Shown: positions 25,348-34,595 of the stretch, piece after piece
Layout: the number at the start of each line of letters is the position of its first letter
How positions within the stretch are numbered: position 1 is the stretch's first letter
NCBI RefSeq assembly: GCF_000160835.1
Contig: NZ_GG700737.1
Location: forward strand, 1 to 64,000
DNA: 64,000 bases
Direction: 5' to 3'
From: Limosilactobacillus antri DSM 16041
GTDB taxonomy: Bacteria > Bacillota > Bacilli > Lactobacillales > Lactobacillaceae
Made by a program: the position numbers and the translations under genes
The notes under the pieces: generated by a model
Seen by the model: the letters and a program-made list of their open reading frames with translations, nothing else
Database searches by the model: none
Told to the model about the DNA's origin: nothing

Positions 25348-26208
25348 TTAACTTAAAAAGCCAATCTGGTGCTCGTTGGGGTCCTGTTCCATTTTCTTCA
25401 TGAAGGCGGGAAGGGCCCGGCTGATCTGGTGGGGGAGGACGATGTACTGGCTCTCCGCAATCTGGTCGGCAATTGCACTATGGGCATAGACCGCCGCGAG
25501 AACGGCTTTTTGCGGCTGGTCGTTAAATTCGGCGGTAAAGCCACCGACCATCCCGGCAAGGGTATCACCCATGCCGCCGACAGCCTGGGCGGGGGAACCA
25601 ATCGTCAGCTGGTAGACCTGGTCGGCGGTGTAAATTTCGGTGTGGTGTTTCTTGAGGACAACGGTTGCGTTGAGCTGATCACGGACGGCCCGGTTCCGGG
25701 CCTCCGTTTGTTCGCCAATTTTGATCCCAGAAAGGCGTTGCCATTCCATCTCGTGAGGGGTGTAGATCACATTGGCGGCTGGTGCGGATAGCTCTTCACG
25801 GGCCATCAGGGTAATTGCTGAGCCATCAATTACCAAGTTTTGCTCGGGGCGGACATGGTTAAAAACGTTTTTTAGAATATGGAGGCTCTGAGCGTCGTCC
25901 CCCAGGCCCGGCCCGACGACGACCGTTGTTGCGGCCCTTACCAGGTCGGCCAGCTGCTGGTCGGCGGTAAAGTCGGCAAACATTGCTTCCGGCAATTGAG
26001 CGTGAAGGGCCCCTGAATTGCTGGCAGCGGTCGCGGTAGTTACGAGGCCGGCTCCGGCGCAGACGGCGGCGGTGGAGGCCATGATGATGGCACCGCCAAA
26101 GTTGCGGTTGCCACCGACCAGGGTTACTTTGCCAAAGGTTCCCTTAAAACTATTTGCTGGACGGGGTTGAATGACCTCGTGCAGGATTTGATCGGTTAAC
26201 TTTTCCAT
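25348..26208 (-). CDS. nnrD: ADP-dependent NAD(P)H-hydrate dehydratase
   Basis: Repairs NADH and NADPH hydrates that form spontaneously. The 286-residue ribokinase-like protein has KGTFGKVTLVGGNRNFGGAIIM (about residues 22-44), GPGLGDD, and the C-terminal AVGGMGDTLAGMVGG, where the aspartate is catalytic. The epimerase partner domain found fused in E. coli is absent. ATG 26208 follows AAAGGAG. Monocistronic and divergent from pepV. Confidence 0.92.
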   Translation of the reverse strand: MEKLTDQILHEVIQPRPANSFKGTFGKVTLVGGNRNFGGAIIMASTAAVCAGAGLVTTATAASNSGALHAQLPEAMFADFTADQQLADLVRAATTVVVGPGLGDDAQSLHILKNVFNHVRPEQNLVIDGSAITLMAREELSAPAANVIYTPHEMEWQRLSGIKIGEQTEARNRAVRDQLNATVVLKKHHTEIYTADQVYQLTIGSPAQAVGGMGDTLAGMVGGFTAEFNDQPQKAVLAAVYAHSAIADQIAESQYIVLPHQISRALPAFMKKMEQDPNEHQIGFLS

Positions 26209-26288
26209 TTTAAAACTCCTTTAGATTTTGTAATCGTTATAATAATGGTATCATTATTTTAGTTAATTGATTAGATGGAGGGACAAAA

Positions 26289-27689
26289 ATGACAGAATGG
26301 TTGCAAGCGGCCCAGAGCCAAGAGAAAGATTACTTAAACGACCTGGTGGCGTTGATGAAGATTCCCAGTGTTCGTGATGACGAGGCCGCAACTGATGAAT
26401 ATCCGTTAGGCCCACGGCCGGCGCAAGCGCTCAAGGCTTTTTTAGAGATGGCGGACCAGGATGGCTTTAAGACGAAGAATATCGATAACCTGGTTGGCTA
26501 TGCGGAGTGTGGCGCGGGGGATGAAACCCTGGCAATATTAGCCCACCTAGATGTAATGCCGGCCGGCAAGGGCTGGGATACCGACCCCTTTGACCCGGTA
26601 ATTAAGGACGGCAACCTTTACGGCCGGGGGGCTTCGGATGATAAGGGACCTGGAATGGCCGCTTACTACGCCCTCAAGTACCTCAAGGATCAGGGAGTAA
26701 AGTTTAATAAGCGGGTTCGCTTTATCGTCGGTACCGATGAAGAAAGCAACTGGACGGGGATGCACCGCTACTTTGAAGTAGAGCCTGCGCCGACCATGGG
26801 CTTTTCACCAGATGCCGAATTCCCGGTAATCAACGGTGAAAAGGGCCAGGTATCATTGCTGCTGAAAACGCCGGCAACTAACGAAGGAGCCGCCCAGCTC
26901 AAGTATTTCAAGTCTGGGCTCCGTTTTAACATGGTACCCCGGGAGGCAGAGACCCTGGTTCAGGTTGCCGATCCCCAGCAGGTGAAGGAGGATTTCGCCC
27001 GCTTTATCGCGGAGAATCCGGTTACCGGTGAAGCAGAGGAAACGGCGGCGGGGCTGAAACTGACCGTTATTGGGAAGGCAGCTCACGGCATGGAACCGGA
27101 AAAGGGAATTAATGCCGGCACTTACCTTGCCCACTTCTTGGACCAGTATGACTTTGCTGGCGGGGCCGGCAGCTTTGTCCACTTTCTTGGCCACTACCTC
27201 CACCTTGATACCCGGATGGACAAGTTTGACGGTGCCTTTACTGATCCGGTAATGGGAGAGTTGACCATGAATGCCGGAATCCTTAACTTCACCGCGGCGG
27301 CTGGCGGTGATATCAACATGAATTTCCGCTTCCCCAAGGGGATTACGCCTGATCAGCTAGAAGCGACCGTAAGAAAGGTTGCCGACCCGCTGGGGATCAG
27401 CGTGCAGCAGGGACCGGCCCAAGCGCCGCACTACGTTGCTCCTGATGATCCAATCGTGAAGACGCTGATGGCGGCGTACATTGACCAGACCGGTGACCAG
27501 GCTGCCAAGCCCGAGGTTGTCGGTGGCGGGACCTATGGCCGGTTGATGAAGCGGGGAGTCGCCTTTGGTGCGCTGATGCCGAACACGCCAAACACGATGC
27601 ACCAGGCGAATGAGTTCCAGCCGGTCGCCGACTTGATTAAATCAATGGCCATTTACATGGAAGCAATTAATGACCTGGTTACTGATTAA
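26289..27689 (+). CDS. pepV: Dipeptidase PepV
   Basis: Zinc metallo-dipeptidase of the M20 family that cleaves many dipeptides, the final step of peptide use in lactobacilli. Of 466 residues, the metal and active-site motifs are AHLDVMPAGKGW (His near 87), GRGASDDKGP (Asp near 119), GTDEESNW (the Glu pair near 153) and SPDAEFPVI (Asp near 177); the last ligand is in NTMHQANE near 440. The lid domain lies between about 190 and 380. ATG 26289 follows ATGGAGGGAC. Monocistronic. Confidence 0.95.
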   Translation: MTEWLQAAQSQEKDYLNDLVALMKIPSVRDDEAATDEYPLGPRPAQALKAFLEMADQDGFKTKNIDNLVGYAECGAGDETLAILAHLDVMPAGKGWDTDPFDPVIKDGNLYGRGASDDKGPGMAAYYALKYLKDQGVKFNKRVRFIVGTDEESNWTGMHRYFEVEPAPTMGFSPDAEFPVINGEKGQVSLLLKTPATNEGAAQLKYFKSGLRFNMVPREAETLVQVADPQQVKEDFARFIAENPVTGEAEETAAGLKLTVIGKAAHGMEPEKGINAGTYLAHFLDQYDFAGGAGSFVHFLGHYLHLDTRMDKFDGAFTDPVMGELTMNAGILNFTAAAGGDINMNFRFPKGITPDQLEATVRKVADPLGISVQQGPAQAPHYVAPDDPIVKTLMAAYIDQTGDQAAKPEVVGGGTYGRLMKRGVAFGALMPNTPNTMHQANEFQPVADLIKSMAIYMEAINDLVTD

Positions 27690-27744
27690 TGAATGCTGAA
27701 GATATGCTAAAATAGGCTTAAACAAACTATGGAGGCGGTTTCTA

Positions 27745-28242
27745 ATGAGTTATCAAAAAATTTTGGTTGGGATTGATGGTTCTAAGCAGTCTGATATGGC
27801 CTTTGCCAAGTCCCTTGAAGTTGCTAAGCAAAATGGTGCCAAGCTCTACTTGCTCAGTGTGATTAACGGTGAGCGGCTTCCGTCAGGGGGACCGAACGGT
27901 TATGGCTTCGTTGACCGGAGCATTTATAAGCCGGCAATTGAAACGATGAAGGAGAAGCTGGCTGAGTACGAAAAACGGGCCCAGGCGGCCGGCATTACCG
28001 ACGTGGTGACCGCAGTTGAGGTCGGCAATGCCAAACTAGAATTGGCTGAAAATTACCCGAAGCAAAATGGAATTGACCTGATCCTAATCGGCGCGACCGG
28101 CTTAAACGTGGTCGGGCGTCTGATCGTCGGTTCAACGGCGGTCTATACGATTCGGGAAGCCCCATGTGACGTTACCGTTGTTAAGACGGACCTTGATAAT
28201 CATAAGATTGACGTCAAAAAGAACAGTTATCCAGAAATTTAG
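27745..28242 (+). CDS. Universal stress protein UspA
   Basis: A 165-residue cytosolic protein of the UspA fold. The N-terminal strand ILVGIDGSKQSDMAF and the ATP-binding signature GATGLNVVGRLIVGSTAVYTIREAPCDVTVV (G2xG9xGS/T pattern) are present, so it is probably the nucleotide-binding class. A longer linker after strand 2 (GGPNGYGFVD) is common in lactobacilli. ATG 27745 follows GGAGG. Its role in stress survival is known for the family only. A strong terminator follows. Confidence 0.92.
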   Translation: MSYQKILVGIDGSKQSDMAFAKSLEVAKQNGAKLYLLSVINGERLPSGGPNGYGFVDRSIYKPAIETMKEKLAEYEKRAQAAGITDVVTAVEVGNAKLELAENYPKQNGIDLILIGATGLNVVGRLIVGSTAVYTIREAPCDVTVVKTDLDNHKIDVKKNSYPEI

Positions 28243-28247
28243 TTCAG

Positions 28248-28295
28248 AAACTTTGCTGGCGCCCTTGAGTAATGAGGGGACCAGCAAAGTTTTTT
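28248..28295 (+). terminator. Terminator of the usp gene
   Basis: AAACTTTGCTGG pairs with CCAGCAAAGTTT, with an inner CCCTTGAGTAATGAGGG stem-loop, followed by TTTTT. Confidence 0.9.
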
Positions 28296-28398
28296 AAATC
28301 TGCTTGCTTAACGGTATCATTATTGTGAAATGCTGGTATAATGCAAATGTTAACTTTATTTAGGTAAAGCAAAATTCTTGAATCTAGGGAGTTAGAAA

Positions 28399-29790
28399 AT
28401 GCAATTGAAGCTAAGAAACTATATTATTGCGGTCATTGCTGTCCTAGTGGTTTTACTGGGAGTAATGAGTTGGCACCAGCATGGTCACTTTAACCGGAAC
28501 ACGACTGTTAATGGGGTGGCAGTCGGGGGAATGACGGTTGACCAGGCCTATCAAAAGGTCAAGGAGAGCACGCGGGCAAACCAGGTCTACATTAACGGCC
28601 GGCTAGTCTACCAAGGCAAGGCCAGTGCGTCGGGGATCACCAGCGCAGATAAAAGCAAGTTTGCCGCTGCCCAAAAGGAACAACGGACCTTCTTCCCGTC
28701 CAGCAAGAAGCAAAACGTTAACGTAATGCCGAGCCAGCTGGACGATGACCAAACCGCGCTCATGCGCCGGGCGGTTTACGCTGAAACTGAAAAAATGAAC
28801 CAGGGCCGGCGGGCGCCAGTTGATGCCTATGCTGAACTGAAGAACGGGACGGTTTCAACGGTAGCTGCGAAGAAGGGAAACCAGTATGACGTCCGGGACC
28901 TTATTCAGCAGTTTAATCGCCAACGGGCCAACGGAACGATTCGGTTAACCGCTCACCATACCCACCCGCTTACGGCGGACAGCAAAACCGTGCAAAAGGA
29001 AAAGGCAAAGTTAGAAGCGCTGAGTAAACGGAAGGTTACCTACAAGGTGGAAAAGGAATCGTATCACTTTTCCGCCGATGATGTAATTACCCGGGCGACC
29101 TACCAGCATGGCAAGTACAGCTTTGACACGAGCGCGGTAAAGGGGCGGATTGCCAAAATTAACTAAAAGCAGGCCACCCTGGGCAAGTCGTTTAAGTTTA
29201 GGACCCACGCCGGAAAGGAAATTACCACTAGCGATAAGGGTTCGTATGGTTGGAAGATCAGCGAGCAGCTTGCTGGGCAGACCCTGGCTAATGCCCTGGC
29301 GGATAACAAGAAGAGTGTTAGTGCCAAGAATGATATTTACGGCATCGGCTACAACCGCCACGGGACCGGCTACGGGGTCACAAGCAACGACGGAATTGGC
29401 GACACCTACGTTGAGCTATCCTTAGCAGACCAGCACGTTTGGTTCTACAAGGACGGCAAGTGCGTCTTTGATGCGGACGTGGTTACGGGAAGCAACACGC
29501 CGGGCAACCGTACGCCAAGGGGTGTTTGGTATATCATGTACCAGCAGTCGCCGGCAACCCTGCGGGGTTTAAATGATGATGGATCGAAGTACAGCAGTCC
29601 GGTCCAATACTGGTCACCATTTACCGACAGCGGTTGTGGCTTCCACGATGCCAGTTGGCGGAATAACTGGTCAAAGACCGAATACTTGACGACGACCGGT
29701 GGCTCACACGGTTGTGCTAATATGCACCCAAGCGATGCCGGAACCGCCTACCACGATATGGAAATCAACGAACCGGTAGTAATCTACTAA
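28399..29790 (+). pseudogene. L,D-transpeptidase gene interrupted by one in-frame TAA
   Basis: One reading frame of 464 codons is broken only by TAA at 29164-29166. The first part (255 residues) has a short cytosolic start, a membrane anchor (about 9-24) and a peptidoglycan-binding-like domain. After the stop the same frame continues with a TTSDKGSYGWKIS segment and a complete YkuD domain with SHGCANMHPSDA, the catalytic motif. No other stop or frame shift occurs, so the damage is recent, a sequencing error, or suppressed. A single C-to-T change from CAA (Gln) would explain it. The distal part has no start codon with a ribosome binding site upstream of its domain. The terminator after 29790 is intact. 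If the stop is real, only a membrane-anchored stump without catalytic domain is made. Confidence 0.85.
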
Positions 29791-29793
29791 ACT

Positions 29794-29830
29794 AAAAAAT
29801 TGACTACGCGTTGCGTGGTCAATTTTTTTT
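29794..29830 (+). terminator. Terminator after the interrupted transpeptidase gene
   Basis: AAAATTGACTACGC pairs with GCGTGGTCAATTTT and runs into eight T. Confidence 0.9.
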
Positions 29831-29885
29831 GTTTTAAAAAGGAGTTTGCCCCTTCTTACCGTATATATTACATAGAGGTGAGAAG

Positions 29886-31010
29886 ATGAAGAAACAAATT
29901 TTAACTGCGATTATTGCCGGAATGCTGTTAGCTGCTAATGGGAGCCCGGTATTAGCAGCCGGGGTTGACCTGAACGGGGCGTACCGGGACGCTGAACAGG
30001 CAATTGTCAACCAGCAGCCGCTTGACGAGGGACAGATTCGGCAACGGGGCGAAGAATACACCAGTGCCTTTTTGACGGCCTTTAGCCAGTTGAGCCAGGA
30101 CTATGAACAATCATTTCGTCAGGGAGTCAGCGATGGGCTGAAGGGAAGCCTGAGCCAGCAAACGCGAAGCAGGGTCGGACAAGCGGGTTACCAGCGCGGT
30201 TATCGGCGGGGGCAGCAGCTGCGTCCCCAGCCCCAGCCCGGCCAGCCGGATCCGCCGGCAACGGCGCCCGCGAACCCTCCCGTACCAGCTGTTCCGGCAG
30301 AGCAGGCCCCAGCACAGCCGGTATCCGGTCCCGACCAGCAGGAATATCCGGCGCAGGAACCCTCACCGGATCAAGCCAAGTTTATTTCTCGGGTTGCCAA
30401 GAGTGCCCAGAAGGTGGGAATGGAATATGACCTGTATCCATCGGTGATCATCGCCCAGGCGGCGCTAGAGAGCAACTGGGGCAGCAGCGAACTAGCCCGG
30501 AAACCTTACCATAACCTTTTTGGGGTTAAGGGGTCCTTTAACGGGAAATCAGTTCTTCAGCCGACTACGGAATACACTCATGACGGACATGAGCAAAAGA
30601 TTAACGATCATTTTCGCTGGTATGAAAATGACTACCAGTCGCTATGCGATTACGCAGAAACACTGGCCGACCCGTTATACGCGGGTGTTCACCGGGGGCA
30701 AGCCGGTAATTACCGGTCGGCGACCCACGCCCTGCTGGGCAGGTACGCAACGGATCCCCAATACGATCGGAAGCTAAATAAAATTATCGCTAGTTACGGC
30801 TTAACCAAGTACGACGCCGATCTCCCGGCGGGGAAAGCTAGTCGGGGTGACCAGAAATCACAAACCCAGCAGCCGGTAGCAACGGTGCGGGGGCAGCAAG
30901 CAACCGGACCTCATAAGCCGACCCATCATTTAACTTGGCTCTCAATTGTTGGCGGGGCTGGTTCAGCCGGAGCACTAGGCTTACTGCGGCGTTTTCTGAT
31001 TAAAGCATAG
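29886..31010 (+). CDS. GH73 glucosaminidase with C-terminal membrane anchor
   Basis: A 374-residue exported peptidoglycan hydrolase. It has a signal peptide (about 1-25, ending PVLAAGV), an N-terminal region rich in Gln/Arg/Tyr with GYQRGYRRG, a proline-rich linker (about 115-160), and then the GH73 domain (about 165-310). That domain carries IIAQAALESNWGSS, which includes the catalytic glutamate, and KPYHNLFGVKG. The C-terminus has a basic stretch, a hydrophobic helix WLSIVGGAGSAGALGLL and RRFLIKA. That resembles a membrane anchor, not an LPXTG site, since no LPXTG motif is present. ATG 29886 follows GAGGTGA. Cleaves beta-1,4 glucosaminyl bonds in the wall; probably a cell-separation or turnover autolysin. 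Confidence 0.88.
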   Translation: MKKQILTAIIAGMLLAANGSPVLAAGVDLNGAYRDAEQAIVNQQPLDEGQIRQRGEEYTSAFLTAFSQLSQDYEQSFRQGVSDGLKGSLSQQTRSRVGQAGYQRGYRRGQQLRPQPQPGQPDPPATAPANPPVPAVPAEQAPAQPVSGPDQQEYPAQEPSPDQAKFISRVAKSAQKVGMEYDLYPSVIIAQAALESNWGSSELARKPYHNLFGVKGSFNGKSVLQPTTEYTHDGHEQKINDHFRWYENDYQSLCDYAETLADPLYAGVHRGQAGNYRSATHALLGRYATDPQYDRKLNKIIASYGLTKYDADLPAGKASRGDQKSQTQQPVATVRGQQATGPHKPTHHLTWLSIVGGAGSAGALGLLRRFLIKA

Positions 31011-31012
31011 AA

Positions 31013-31056
31013 AAATGGGCCTGCGGCAAAACAGAGTTTTGTCACAGGCCCATTTC
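31013..31056. terminator. Bidirectional terminator between the GH73 gene and the kinase gene
   Basis: AAATGGGCCTGCGGCAAAAC pairs with GTTTTGTCACAGGCCCATTT around CAGA. It separates convergent genes and belongs to the window's recurrent CAAAAC/GTTTTG terminator type. Confidence 0.85.
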
Positions 31057-31080
31057 GGCTTGGCTGGCTTGATATGTGCA

Positions 31081-31713
31081 TTAACGGATAGTCTTCAAAC
31101 GGTCATCAATCATTGCCAAGACGGTCTTGACATTTTCTGGATCCTCCAGATCATAAGTTTCCAGGTCAATCTTCATCTTTGGACTTGCATCATAGTCTTG
31201 GTACCATTGCTTGTAGGCACTCCACATCTTGTAGTAGTAATCCTTCAGCTCTGGATTATGGTCGATTTGTTCATAGTCCCGTCCCCGCTTTTTGATCCGG
31301 TAAAGAATCGTTTCAAAGTCGGTTTCGGAATACACCATCAGGTCGGGTGCTTTCTTCGGCAGCTGCTGCAGGTCCTTCATCATGTTGTCAAGGAGCGTCA
31401 GGTACACTTCAAGCTCTGTGTCGGAGATGTTTCCTTCAGCGTTGTTTTCCCTGGTAAACAGGGCGTCTTCATAGATCGACCGGTCTAAGACGTTGTTATC
31501 ATCGGCTAAGGCCTGCTTAATCATCGAAAACCGCTTATTAAGAAAGTAGATTTGTAGTAAAAAACCGTATTGCTTTTGGTCTTGGTAATACAGTGGCAAC
31601 ACGGGATTGTCGCCAACCGGTTCAAAGAACGCTTTCGTATGGAGGTGTTCTGCAATCTTCCCCGTTAACGTTGTTTTCCCAACACCAATCATTCCTGCTG
31701 TAATAATCACCAT
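31081..31713 (-). CDS. Deoxynucleoside kinase (deoxyadenosine/deoxyguanosine kinase type)
   Basis: Phosphorylates deoxynucleosides for DNA precursor salvage. The 210-residue protein opens with the P-loop MIGVGKTT (residues 8-15). LDRSIYEDALF (about 76-86) holds the DRS motif that contacts substrate and magnesium, and YRIKKRGRDYE is the lid with the arginines that stabilise ATP. ATG 31713 follows AGAGGGG. Lactobacilli often have two paired kinases; only one copy is here. Substrate choice cannot be read from sequence alone. Confidence 0.9.
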   Translation of the reverse strand: MVIITAGMIGVGKTTLTGKIAEHLHTKAFFEPVGDNPVLPLYYQDQKQYGFLLQIYFLNKRFSMIKQALADDNNVLDRSIYEDALFTRENNAEGNISDTELEVYLTLLDNMMKDLQQLPKKAPDLMVYSETDFETILYRIKKRGRDYEQIDHNPELKDYYYKMWSAYKQWYQDYDASPKMKIDLETYDLEDPENVKTVLAMIDDRLKTIR

Positions 31714-31893
31714 AGTGGCCCCTCTTTAACTTTTTTAACACAAGAACCATGTTACTACAAAAGCCGGGGGATTCCCATCATAAATTCAACCAGCTTTAGT
31801 GGCGATCGGTTAGCGGCGGGCAAAAAGGTTTGAAAAAAACTGCTAAAACCGGGAAAATAAATGAAGAGGAATGATAGGGGAAGGAATACCAAA

Positions 31894-32499
31894 ATGGAAA
31901 AAGCAAAATTAAACGAGCTTCGGGCCCAGTTGGTGATTGCCCGTCAACGAGGGACCTTGGTTGAAATTCATAATATCCCGCATGATGAATACTTTAACGT
32001 TGGCTTTGTTGTGGCGATGGATCCGCTCTTTTGCCTGGTAATCAGTATTGATTGGGATGGCAAAATCAATGGCCTGATTGTAATTCGCATCAGCAGTATT
32101 GAAAAAATTAAAAGCGATACTGATTACTTGTTGACGATTTCGGAAAAGACGAAGGTGGCGCACCGCCATGGCTACTTTGACCTCTGGCAGGTACAAGAGT
32201 TTATCGATGGCCACCCGGCTTTTAGCAAGGGGGACCTGCTAAACAACGCGTTGAATGATTCATATGCCCACCAGCTGCCCGTAGTGATTGGCACGAAAAA
32301 GTACAAGGGCGCTGACGACTTTACCGGCCTAATTAACCGGCGCGACCGGGTCAAGCTTGACCTCCACTACTTCAACGAACGGGACCTGTCGTCGTTATGG
32401 TCGTATGAGATTTTACTCGCCCAAATTGACTATGTCCGGGTGCGGGGTACCCAGGCGGCTACGGGACGGCAAATAATGCGGGACCTTTTTCAAAATTAA
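31894..32499 (+). CDS. Unknown protein, possibly two Sm-like beta domains
   Basis: A 201-residue cytosolic protein with no recognised family. The first 90 residues read like a strand-rich barrel: GTLVEIHN, then FNVGFVVAMDPLFCLVISIDWDGKINGLIVIRISSIEKI. The last 70 (QLPVVIGTKKYKGADDFTG to EILLAQIDYVRVRG) repeat a similar strand order with a loop NRRDRVKLDLHYF. The pattern of hydrophobic strands closing with IxxIxxI recalls Sm/Lsm-like barrels, but this is only a resemblance. ATG 31894 follows AAGGAAT; the ATG at 31861 lies before that site. It stands alone before rbsR. Confidence 0.6.
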   Translation: MEKAKLNELRAQLVIARQRGTLVEIHNIPHDEYFNVGFVVAMDPLFCLVISIDWDGKINGLIVIRISSIEKIKSDTDYLLTISEKTKVAHRHGYFDLWQVQEFIDGHPAFSKGDLLNNALNDSYAHQLPVVIGTKKYKGADDFTGLINRRDRVKLDLHYFNERDLSSLWSYEILLAQIDYVRVRGTQAATGRQIMRDLFQN

Positions 32500-32560
32500 A
32501 TTGCATGCTGGTCAGATTTAGCTTACCATTCATATTAAAGTTAATTTAAAGAGGAATACC

Positions 32561-33580
32561 ATGGGAAAAAAAGTAACAATTCGAGATATTGCCCGTCTGG
32601 CCGGAGTGTCGGTAACGACCGTTTCTCAGGTGCTGAACGGCAAGGGCAACCGCTTTAGCAAGAGCACGCGCGAGAAGATCCTAAAGCTGCGGGATGAGTA
32701 CCAGTACGTGCCGGACTTCCATGCCCGAAGCCTGATTATGAAGGAGAACATCAATACTATCGGGGTATTGGTGCCGAACGTCAGCGAACCATTTTTTGGA
32801 AGCTTTGTTGAAGGGGTTCAACAGGTCGCGCGGCAGGAAAAACTGATCCCGTTAATCTTCAGTGCGAACCGGGACCCGAAGCTGGAAAAGGCCTACCTGG
32901 AGCAGATGGTGGAGCGGTCGATTGATGGGCTGATTATCGCAAGCGCCCGGATGACCACCGAAATGATTAACCAGGCCCTGGCGAACCGGGAGCTCCCGTA
33001 CATCTTGTTTGACCGAAATTACGATCAGGTCGGGACCCGGGTCCAGACCGATGATTACCATGGTGGCCAGCTGGCTGCGCAACACCTTGTTGAACTGGGC
33101 CACCAGAAGTTTTTGTACCTGGGGGTTAACTACCTGACGGAAAACTTTAAGCAGCGCTTAGCCGGGTTTAAGGACACTTTATTGGCTAATCAGTTGGCCT
33201 TTAACGATGAAGAGGATGTTTTACGTACGGACCTCAGCCGTCAGGGGGGCTACGAAGCGGCCCGAGCGGTCGCCAGCAGCGGTGCCACGGCGGTCTTTAC
33301 CGTTAATGACGACGTTGCCATTGGGCTGTTGCGCGGGTTGCGTGAACTGAAGGTCCGGGTGCCGGAAGAGATTTCCGTGGTGGGCTACGATGATATTGCC
33401 TTGGATGAGTACATTTATCCCCCATTGACCACCATCCACCAGCCGATTTTTGACTTAGGGGTTGGCGCAACGAAAATCCTGCTGGACCGAATTGACCACA
33501 AACGGCAGTCCGAGCAGGTCGAGCACTTCCCCGTGCGGCTCGTTCGTCGGGAGAGCACGGCACCATATCGTATGGTATAG
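32561..33580 (+). CDS. rbsR: Ribose operon repressor RbsR (LacI family)
   Basis: DNA-binding repressor with an N-terminal helix-turn-helix (TIRDIARLAGVSVTTVSQVLNG, residues 5-26) and hinge, then a periplasmic-binding-protein-like sugar domain (about 60-335) with IGVLVPNVSEPFFGSFVEG and VVGYDDIALDEYIYPPLTTI. The 339-residue length fits. ATG 32561 follows GAGGAA. The adjacent ribokinase gene, 31 bases downstream, makes ribose the likely effector. rbsD and a ribose transporter gene are not present here. Confidence 0.85.
   Translation: MGKKVTIRDIARLAGVSVTTVSQVLNGKGNRFSKSTREKILKLRDEYQYVPDFHARSLIMKENINTIGVLVPNVSEPFFGSFVEGVQQVARQEKLIPLIFSANRDPKLEKAYLEQMVERSIDGLIIASARMTTEMINQALANRELPYILFDRNYDQVGTRVQTDDYHGGQLAAQHLVELGHQKFLYLGVNYLTENFKQRLAGFKDTLLANQLAFNDEEDVLRTDLSRQGGYEAARAVASSGATAVFTVNDDVAIGLLRGLRELKVRVPEEISVVGYDDIALDEYIYPPLTTIHQPIFDLGVGATKILLDRIDHKRQSEQVEHFPVRLVRRESTAPYRMV
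33562..33576 (+). promoter_or_regulatory. Palindrome between rbsR and rbsK, possible operator
   Basis: ACCATA-TCG-TATGGT is a perfect inverted repeat overlapping the last codons of rbsR, with a -10-like TATAGTAT directly after it. It could be an RbsR operator for rbsK. No second copy was found before rbsR. Confidence 0.35.
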
Positions 33581-33611
33581 TATTAGTACAGAACACGAGG
33601 AGGATTACAAA

Positions 33612-34529
33612 ATGAATAAAGTAACAATTGTCGGTAGCTTAAATGTCGACACGACGTTGCGGATCAAGCGGATGCCCCTGCCTGGCGAAACTTTAGCAGC
33701 GGAAGGCAAGAGCAGCGCCGCAGGAGGCAAGGGGGCCAACCAAGCAGTTTCGGCCGCCCGGTCCGGCGCGCAGACCGCCTTTATCGGTGAAGTCGGTAAG
33801 GATAATAGCGGCCAGATGATGCTAAGTGAAATGAAGGCAAACGGGATTGACGTTGCCGGAATTCGGGAAAATGACCAGGTCGGTACCGGGACCGCGTCGA
33901 TTTTGCTGGATGAAAATGGGCAAAACAGTATCCTGATTTATGGCGGGGCCAACCAGCAGCTTAGTCCCGCAGATGTGGAAGCGGCGCAGGATAAGATTAC
34001 GACAGCCGACTTTGTGGTGGCCCAGTTTGAAACGCCCCAAGCTGCGACTCTCCGTGCTTTCCAGCTGGCAAAGGAAAATGGCGTAGCCACCATCTTAAAT
34101 CCGGCACCGGCCCAGAAGATTGACCCGGAAGTTTTGAAGCTGACGGACCTGATTATTCCAAACGAAACGGAAAGTGCGGAATTGACTGGGGTGATCATTA
34201 CTGATGAGACCTCAATGCTGATTTCAGCGGCTAAGTTTGCCCAAATGGGGGTCCGCAACCTGATCATTACCGTCGGGGCCAAGGGAGCGTTCTACTGCAC
34301 GCAGGACGGTTATAACTTTATTCCGGCGTTTAAGGTCAACGCGGTCGACACGACTGCAGCTGGCGATACCTTTATCGGGGCACTATCGTCACAGCTCAAG
34401 CCGGATATGAGCAATATTGAAAAAGCCCTGGTTTACGCACAACGGGCTAGTTCATTAGCAGTTCAAAAGATGGGGGCCTTGCCATCAATTCCGACGAAGG
34501 AACAAATCTTGGCGGCAGGCCAAAACTAA
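33612..34529 (+). CDS. rbsK: Ribokinase
   Basis: Phosphorylates ribose to ribose-5-phosphate for the pentose phosphate pathway. The 305-residue product has the PfkB-family signatures: GGKGANQAVSAARSG (about residues 39-53) and VDTTAAGDTFIGAL (about 246-259) with the catalytic aspartate in the GD. SLNVDTTLRIKRMP near the N-terminus binds ribose. ATG 33612 follows a strong GAGGAGG; the open frame upstream overlaps rbsR and is not used. Second gene of the rbsR-rbsK unit. Confidence 0.95.
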   Translation: MNKVTIVGSLNVDTTLRIKRMPLPGETLAAEGKSSAAGGKGANQAVSAARSGAQTAFIGEVGKDNSGQMMLSEMKANGIDVAGIRENDQVGTGTASILLDENGQNSILIYGGANQQLSPADVEAAQDKITTADFVVAQFETPQAATLRAFQLAKENGVATILNPAPAQKIDPEVLKLTDLIIPNETESAELTGVIITDETSMLISAAKFAQMGVRNLIITVGAKGAFYCTQDGYNFIPAFKVNAVDTTAAGDTFIGALSSQLKPDMSNIEKALVYAQRASSLAVQKMGALPSIPTKEQILAAGQN

Positions 34530-34540
34530 ACGCGCAATGG

Positions 34541-34578
34541 GGGATGCGGCAGTTAATGCCACGTCTCCTTAGTTTTTA
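34541..34578 (+). terminator. Hairpin after rbsK
   Basis: GGGGATGCGGCA pairs with TGCCACGTCTCC (two wobbles) and is followed by TTAGTTTTT. Confidence 0.65.
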
Positions 34579-34595
34579 AGCGAGGTTAATGACTA

